Assembly: GCA_022925895.1 (NCBI GenBank)
Contig: JAKSYS010000638.1
Coordinates: 1 to 36,269 of the forward strand
Direction of reading: 5' to 3'
Length of the DNA: 36,269 nt
DNA from: Fragilaria crotonensis
Taxonomy: Eukaryota > Bacillariophyta > Fragilariophyceae > Fragilariales > Fragilariaceae
The translations under genes and the position numbers were made by a program. This document shows, piece after piece, positions 31,085-36,269 of this stretch (positions are counted from its first letter, which is position 1; each line of letters begins with the position of its first letter). Under the pieces are notes generated by a model. The model worked only from the letters and a program-made list of their open reading frames with translations. It searched no databases and was not told the origin of the DNA.

Positions 31085-33481
31085 ATGACGCGACTGTGGG
31101 ACAGTCTGTTCGGACGAAAGAAAAAAATAGCAGAAAAAGATGTAGACTTATCCACTGGAGTGGGGTCGACATCAAGTTCGGGAGGACCTGCAATCTTTCG
31201 TTTTACAGTCCCTGACAATGTCAGTCCTGGCGAAGAATTTCAAGTTAATGCAGGAAGTAGAATTGTGAAAGTAACGTGCCCCCCTGATTCCGGACCAGGA
31301 CAGTCTCTGCAGATAACAGTTCCAGTGGATCCAAGTGGCAGTAGCAGTGGACCTCCTTCTCCCAATCCAGAAATCCCTACGGATTCTCCAAATGTTAGAA
31401 GAATCAATGATCCAAACGCGACGGGAGGACCTGCTGCGTACATGGTCACCATTCCTAATGGTGTTCTCAGTGGTCAGCAATTCCCGATCATTATTCAAGG
31501 ACATCAACTCATTGTTACATGCCCCCAGAACGCTCGACCTGGAATGGAGGTTCGAATCGTACCCTCCCCACATCCAGACGGTGTAGATCTGACCAGGGGT
31601 CCCAGTAGTGGTCCGGATGGCTCGGGACAGTTACAGCTCTTCGAAGTTGAAGTGCCACCCGGCGTTCAACCAGGTCAGCCGTTTGCTCTCATGGCCGGAG
31701 GCGTTCGGATTCTGGTCACATGTCCACTCAACGCCTCACCTGGACTGCGCATTCGATTCAAGGTGCCACTCGCCCTTATGCAAAAACCTAAGACTACCAA
31801 CGCGGCTGCAAGAATCAAGCTCTCCTACGACAAAGACGGTTGGCAGCGCACGATTCGCCTGTCAGACATGAAGTTCCAGTGGGTCCGCGTCGATGGCAAA
31901 GGTGATATCGAGAATAACACAAGATTCCACATTACCAAATCAGCCTACGTGCGCAAGTTGCAATTCAGACCAGGAACGGATCCCCGTATCCGAGCTGGAA
32001 TCTTGTCCCTAGTTCCGGCCACAGAGGGTGTGGTCGATTCCAGGATCATGTCTACCGATAAGCGAGACCTGGTCTCCTATTCGGATATTGCCAACGCACA
32101 AGTAAAGGCATTTGAAGAAAAGGCTCAATGGTTCCAAAGCAAATGTGCTTCATTGTGTGCGGAATGGCATGAGGGGCACGTGCGCATCAAGATTCGACGT
32201 CAATTCCTGCTGCGAGATTCCGTCGACGCCGTCATGTCTTTGAAAAGACAAGATCTTCGCAAGTTGTGGCGATTTGAGTTTATTGGAGAAAAGGGTATTG
32301 ACGCTGGTGGGCTTGCAAGAGAATGGTTCCAGCTCGTAACAGAGGGCGTATTCAATCCAGACATGGGTCTGTGGCAGTCGAGTGCCGTCAATCAAATGTG
32401 CATGGAAATCAACCCAGCAAGCGGTACGTATGTATTTCGTAGGACTCCCTTTGGTTTTTGGACCAAACTGGTGTCGTCTCATTTCGCGCACGTTTTCACT
32501 CGTTCACATCGGTGATCGTATTCAGAATTCTGCTGCGAGGATCACTTGATATACTATCGATTCCTGGGTCGCGTGATGGGCAAGGCGCTGCTTGACATGC
32601 AATTGGTCGCCGGACACATGGTTCAAAACATTTACAAGCACATTCTTGGTTGGCCCATCACTTTCAGCGACTTGGAAATGGTGGACGATGAGTATTTTCA
32701 TCACCTGAAGGCGCTGGAAACGATGAACCAAAATGGAGATGATCTTGAAATGCTTTGTTTGGACTTCAGCATGACTCAAGAAGTAATGGGAATCAAGGAA
32801 ACAATTGAGTTGGTCGAGGACGGTGCCAACATTGACGTGACGAACGAGAACTTGCCAGAGTACTTAGAGGCTTGCCTAAAGTACCGAATGCTCGATCGCG
32901 TGAAACCGCAGTTGAATGAATTACTGCTCGGATTCTTTGATGTCATTCCTGAGCCACTCTTCACAATTTTCGATTTTCAGGAACTTGAGCTCCTCATGTG
33001 TGGTCTACCTAAGATCGAGATGGCTGATTGGATGGAACACACAGAATATTCAGGCGAGTACGATGGTATCGGAGTTAATCATCAATCATGCAAATGGTTC
33101 TGGGAGGTGGTTGCTGAGTTTGACCATGAAATGAAGGCGCGTCTGTTGCAGTTTGTGACTGGAACGTCCGGGGTCCCAAGTCGAGGTTTTGGTGTCCTGC
33201 AGGGTAACGACGGCAATATTCGCAAGTTCACCATTCATGGTGTCGCTCTTGGTGTCTGCCTCTATCCTCGTGCTCAGTAAGTGATTTTGGCTGTTGCAAG
33301 GTGAGCCGAGTTCGCTTTTGACTTTGTTCTCACACTTAATACAATCTTTCGCTCGCTCTATTGACGCCACAGTACATGCTTCAATCGTCTCGACTTACCG
33401 CTGTACGAATCGAAGTCTGAATTGGAAGAGAAATTGAAGCTTGCTGTAACGATGCTTGCCACTGGTTTTGATATCGAGTAG
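31085..33481 (+). CDS. HECT-domain E3 ubiquitin ligase with three N-terminal beta-rich repeats
   Basis: Three exons: 31085-32423, 32526-33276 and 33373-33481; introns of 102 bp (GTACGT...TTCAG) and 96 bp (GTAAGT...CCACAG). Total 732 aa. The ATG at 31085 is the first in the frame, which opens upstream without ATG. Three ~43-residue repeats at about 37-81, 119-160 and 186-228 share the pattern V/I-P-x-G/N-V-x-x-G-x-x-F...V-T-C-P...P-G-x-x-(I/V). A WQRTIRLSDMKFQWVRVDGK segment follows. The HECT domain (about 375-732) has FIGEKGIDAGGLAREWFQLV, YYRFLGRVMGKALLD, and the catalytic Cys699 in HTCFNRLDLPLY, formed across the last intron. It transfers ubiquitin from E2 to substrates, presumably selected by the N-terminal repeats. 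Confidence 0.92.
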
Positions 33482-33977
33482 GGTCGGCAAGTGTAGGTGT
33501 AGTGTTAGATTTTAGTTATATTAGGAAGGAATGTTAAGGCAGAAAAACGTTTAATTTTCCAGGCTTTTGCTATGGACGTGCCATTCAAACCAGTGGCACA
33601 AAAGCGAATTGATGGTAGGTTTGTGTGCCTGTGAATGCTGCTGGTGTTCGGTTTGGGAGCGACAGCTGTAATTAATTCTTTGAAACCCCGGAGGGGCTGC
33701 GGTCACCGTGAATTCCTCAACTTCGCGAAAGAACAGAAATGAGATGCTCAAGCCGAACGCTGGTAGAATTCCAGGCATTTGTGAGCTGAGACTTGATAGA
33801 CCCGGCTGGACGCTGTACTCTAAAAACGTGGAGCAGCCTCTCTCCTGTCTCCTGGAATCCTTGCGACGATCGCGCATTTTATAAGTGTAAAAACGTAGTG
33901 TACTACTACTAGGTACTCCACAATATATTACCCGTTGTCGATCGATGAAGTACATCCTAGAGGTACCTTGTCTTCGC
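33482..33977. other. Convergent 3' gap between HECT and DRG2 genes
   Basis: About 500 bp of 3' flanks. A GTAC-type word group (GTGTACTACTACTAGGTACT, near 33899-33918) lies near its right end. A minus-strand open frame here (33551-33955) has no supporting feature and is not credited. Confidence 0.35.
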
Positions 33978-35315
33978 CTATCCTCTCAGCTTCGTATGCT
34001 TGACCTTCTTGGCCTCGAACTTCTTCTTGGCATACTTATCTGCGAATCCTTGAACTATTTTCTGGTAGTTCTTGTCCTGCCGTTGCTGATTGTTGGTCTT
34101 CGTGACAATCTGCACCACATCCTCATCGTCAAGTAGGTGTGAGAGTCCACAACGTTGGGGTGAATGCTTGGCACTTGTTCCCCACACCAAGGCATAGTTG
34201 AAATCTCGGAGCATTTGAGTCGAAATGTTACCGCAAAGGGAACTGACAGCAGTCCCTTTTCGGATTGCACTCAATACGACAGGTTCCGCTAAATCGGGTT
34301 GGTCTCCTCGTCGCTTGGTGTACACACGAGTGAGACCGAGGTACTCCCACATTTTCGCCTTGAGTGGGTCATCTTCCAAAGGATGCCCAATATTGAATCC
34401 TTGTTTCACAGATCCGACCAAGGAATGCGGCATACGGGCTAAGGAATCGATTTCTTCAATCGTCACTGTATCAATCTTGTTGTACAGATAGAGACATGGT
34501 TTGTACTCTCGATTCCCCTGAATCACATCCACAAGTTGATCAACTGTTATATCTTCACGAGCCAATAGGTCGGCATTGCTAACCTTATACTCTCTTAATA
34601 TCTGCGTCGCCACCTTCACTGGATCAGGTCCCAATTTGGTCAAGGTCACTGTCGACGCAAACTTGATTCCACCGGTAGCCTTCTTCGTAAATGTCACGTT
34701 CGGTGGTCTTTGATTAAGCCGAATGCCCACTGTTTCCAACTCCTTTTCTAAAATTTCACGATGGCGGTTAAGCCCTTCCTTTCCCGCATCGAGTACGATC
34801 AGAATCGCATCGGCATTTCGGGCGACAGCAATGACTTCTCGTCCGCGTCCTTTGCCGTGCGCAGCACCTTCGATAATTCCCTGGCAAATCTAGAATTTGA
34901 ACCTTGGATCCCTTGTAGTGCATAGTTCCGGGAATGCAAGTTAGGGTTGTAAATTCGTAATCTGCTGCTTCTGATTGTGTCGCCGTAAGCTGATTCAATA
35001 ACGAGGACTTTCCCACGGATGGAAATCCAATAAGTGCCACACGGGCGTCTCCCAAGCGGGCGACATCAAACCCTTCGCCAGCGCCTCCACCTCCACCACC
35101 ACCTTGTTCGACAAGAAGATCGTTCCGAAGCTTTGCAAGCTTGGCTTTCAGGGTTCCTAGATGATACTAGAAAAGGCGAGCGGAAATGGTCGTTGAGTTC
35201 GAGGTGAGCTCAAGTATGGTTGGATCAAGCGAGGTAGACTTACGTTGGTTGCCTTATTCTTTTGCGTTCGGGCCATTTCGGCCTCGATCTCTTTGATGCG
35301 TTCCAAGACTCCCAT
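33978..35315 (-). CDS. DRG2-type developmentally regulated GTP-binding protein, with a one-base insertion
   Basis: Exons 35244-35315 and 33978-35166, separated by a 77-bp intron (ACCAAC|GTAAGTC...TTTTCTAG|TATCATC). [20 protein letters not shown] opens the protein and [18 protein letters not shown] follows the splice, as in DRG/RBG proteins. P-loop GFPSVGKSS, switch [12 protein letters not shown]3 [17 protein letters not shown]4 NKID, and a TGS-like end ([23 protein letters not shown]) are all present. STVTLT and CLYLYNKID favour DRG2 over DRG1. In eukaryotes DRGs bind ribosomes with DFRP partners and support translation. The frame breaks right after DLPG near 34874-34881: dropping one A yields [12 protein letters not shown] and about 419 aa. 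A basic C-terminal extension (~40 residues) exceeds typical DRG2 length. Confidence 0.92.
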
Positions 35316-36100
35316 GGTGAATAAAAGCAGTGGCAACGACAATAGAATTTGACTCAAGAGATGTTGTTGAAGACGCACACCGAGACTGGTTAGGAATGTA
35401 GAATGGCTTTACATTCGTTGCTACTACAGGTAGTATGAAAAGAGTTGGTTTGACAGTTCAATGTAGTACTCAAGTATTCCGAGTTGACGTCCACTGCAAA
35501 ACTACAAGTACTTGTACCTGGTACTAGAGTACTTGCATACCGCTGCATTGACGCGGTCCTTGTGTATACTTGAATATAGGACATGCCGGTACCTGGTACA
35601 GCTGTACCAGGTGATCCAGTAGACGGGCGGACCTCGTCAACAACAGCGACGAACAACAACTACGACAGTAATTCTATGTACAGTATGTTGCTTCGCCTTG
35701 TATGCCCGTCCTACTGGAGTGCAAGTAAGTACTTGCACTTGAGTTTCGCCGTTCACTCTTGCCTGAAATCTATGACAGAGAGATCTGGGGATAACTTCAT
35801 ATTCAGGGACAGGTAAGGAGTAACCCACCCTACCTACTTTGTGGTACTTGTCCTTGTAGGTCTTTACGGTGCCTAACTACAGTCAGGCATTGCCGTTGAC
35901 ATATTGCATAGGACATAACACATAACGCACTGTGCATAGGACACGAGACACGAGACCCTAACCCTTGTTACAAACCTTTTCCACATTGAGCATTCACCAC
36001 TTCACCTATTTCATCATTGCCAGAGCATCGCTACGGGCCGTATGACAGTTGTTATTTGATGTGTTACGGGCTTGAAAAGAAGCGTTAATTTTTTGTCTTG
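35316..36100. promoter_or_regulatory. Intergenic region rich in GTAC palindromes
   Basis: Upstream of DRG2 (-) and of a gene entering from the right. The left half (35405-35740) holds the densest palindromes of the window. The right part has GCATAGGACA repeated near 35906 and 35935 and nothing else recognised. Confidence 0.4.
35504..35738. repeat. Cluster of perfect GTAC-centred palindromes
   Basis: ACAAGTACTTGT (35504-35515) is a perfect 12-bp palindrome. 35591-35612 is a perfect 22-bp palindrome built of ACCTGGTACAG and its reverse complement. 35719-35738 has 9-bp arms GTGCAAGTA/TACTTGCAC around 2 nt. Confidence 0.7.
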
Positions 36101-36269
36101 ATGATGAATGCTCGCCCCAATCCATGTATGGACAGCAGCAACGACGTGGCCAGTAATTTCCTTGACGGAGAAGCCGCATCGGACGACATGAAGATCGAAA
36201 GAGGTGGCGGATCCATGTCAAGGGCACTGAATGGGATTGTTCATGCGATACAACATGACGCGTCGGGAC
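36101..36269 (+). CDS. 5' part of a gene running off the window
   Basis: ATGATGAATGCTCGCCCC at 36101 opens a frame that stays open to the last base (56 codons). The visible part (MMNARPNPCMDSSNDVASNF...) is hydrophilic and mildly acidic, with no signal peptide. No family can be named from so little; the start is the first ATG in frame. Confidence 0.45.
   Translation, partial: MMNARPNPCMDSSNDVASNFLDGEAASDDMKIERGGGSMSRALNGIVHAIQHDASG

Noticed and set aside
33551..33955. Minus-strand frame of 134 codons between HECT and DRG2
   Set aside because: Lies in overlapping 3' flanks, includes a GTAC repeat, no motif or homology recognised.
36006..36227. Minus-strand frame of 73 codons at the right edge
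   Set aside because: It is opposite the better plus-strand frame at 36101 and is Arg/Cys-rich as expected of a shadow.

Overview
This window looks like nuclear DNA of a pennate-diatom-like stramenopile. Genes sit on both strands without operons. They are interrupted by short GT-AG spliceosomal introns (36-204 bp) and are often divergent or convergent with very short gaps. Several products carry stramenopile-type bipartite plastid signals (signal peptide followed by Phe at the predicted cleavage point). The gene families are eukaryotic: an HECT E3 ligase, a DRG2 GTPase, a tubulin-tyrosine-ligase-like protein and a PX-AGC kinase. No rRNA, tRNA, CRISPR array or autonomous transposon was recognised. 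The species assignment is inference.

Layout, left to right. 0.2-3.9 kb: a probable organellar RNA-binding protein joining tandem dsRBD-like domains to a PPR-like helical region; its first domain is broken by two compensating frameshifts. 4.1-5.3 kb (-): a 424-aa conserved-type hypothetical. 6.2-7.4 kb (+): a zinc-finger/ankyrin protein, convergent with a four-exon LtrA-like membrane protein (7.5-9.4 kb, -). 10.8-13.0 kb (+): a PX-domain AGC kinase with one apparent one-base deletion. 13.8-14.6 kb (-): a methyltransferase with a putative Tat thylakoid signal, divergent from a plastid-targeted unknown protein (15.1-16.3 kb, +). 16.3-18.3 kb: mostly non-coding, with a CpG-poor patch. 18.3 kb (+): a small Ser-rich protein. 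19.1-20.6 kb (-): a TTL-like ligase. 21.4-21.9 kb (-): a three-exon, 69-codon gene visible only from splice signals. 22.5-23.2 kb (+): a plastid-targeted membrane protein with a SAP motif. 23.2-24.1 kb (-): a secretory-pathway unknown. 24.3-27.1 kb (-): a 905-aa unknown. 27.1-31.1 kb: a gene-poor, strongly CpG-depleted block with several fold-back repeats. 31.1-33.5 kb (+): an HECT E3 ligase with three beta-rich N-terminal repeats. 34.0-35.3 kb (-): DRG2, with a one-base insertion in its G3 motif. 36.1 kb (+): the start of a gene running off the window.

Three cross-cutting patterns stand out. (1) Intergenic gaps are studded with short GTAC-centred palindromes (such as TACCAGGTAC and ACAAGTACTTG), many of them perfect. 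(2) Two long intergenic blocks have lost nearly all CpG, as expected of methylated, decaying repeats. (3) Three otherwise convincing conserved genes carry single-base indels, which may be assembly errors, alleles or early pseudogenes. The genes do not form one pathway. Shared themes are plastid or organelle targeting (four candidates), signalling (kinase, E3 ligase, GTPase) and RNA binding.
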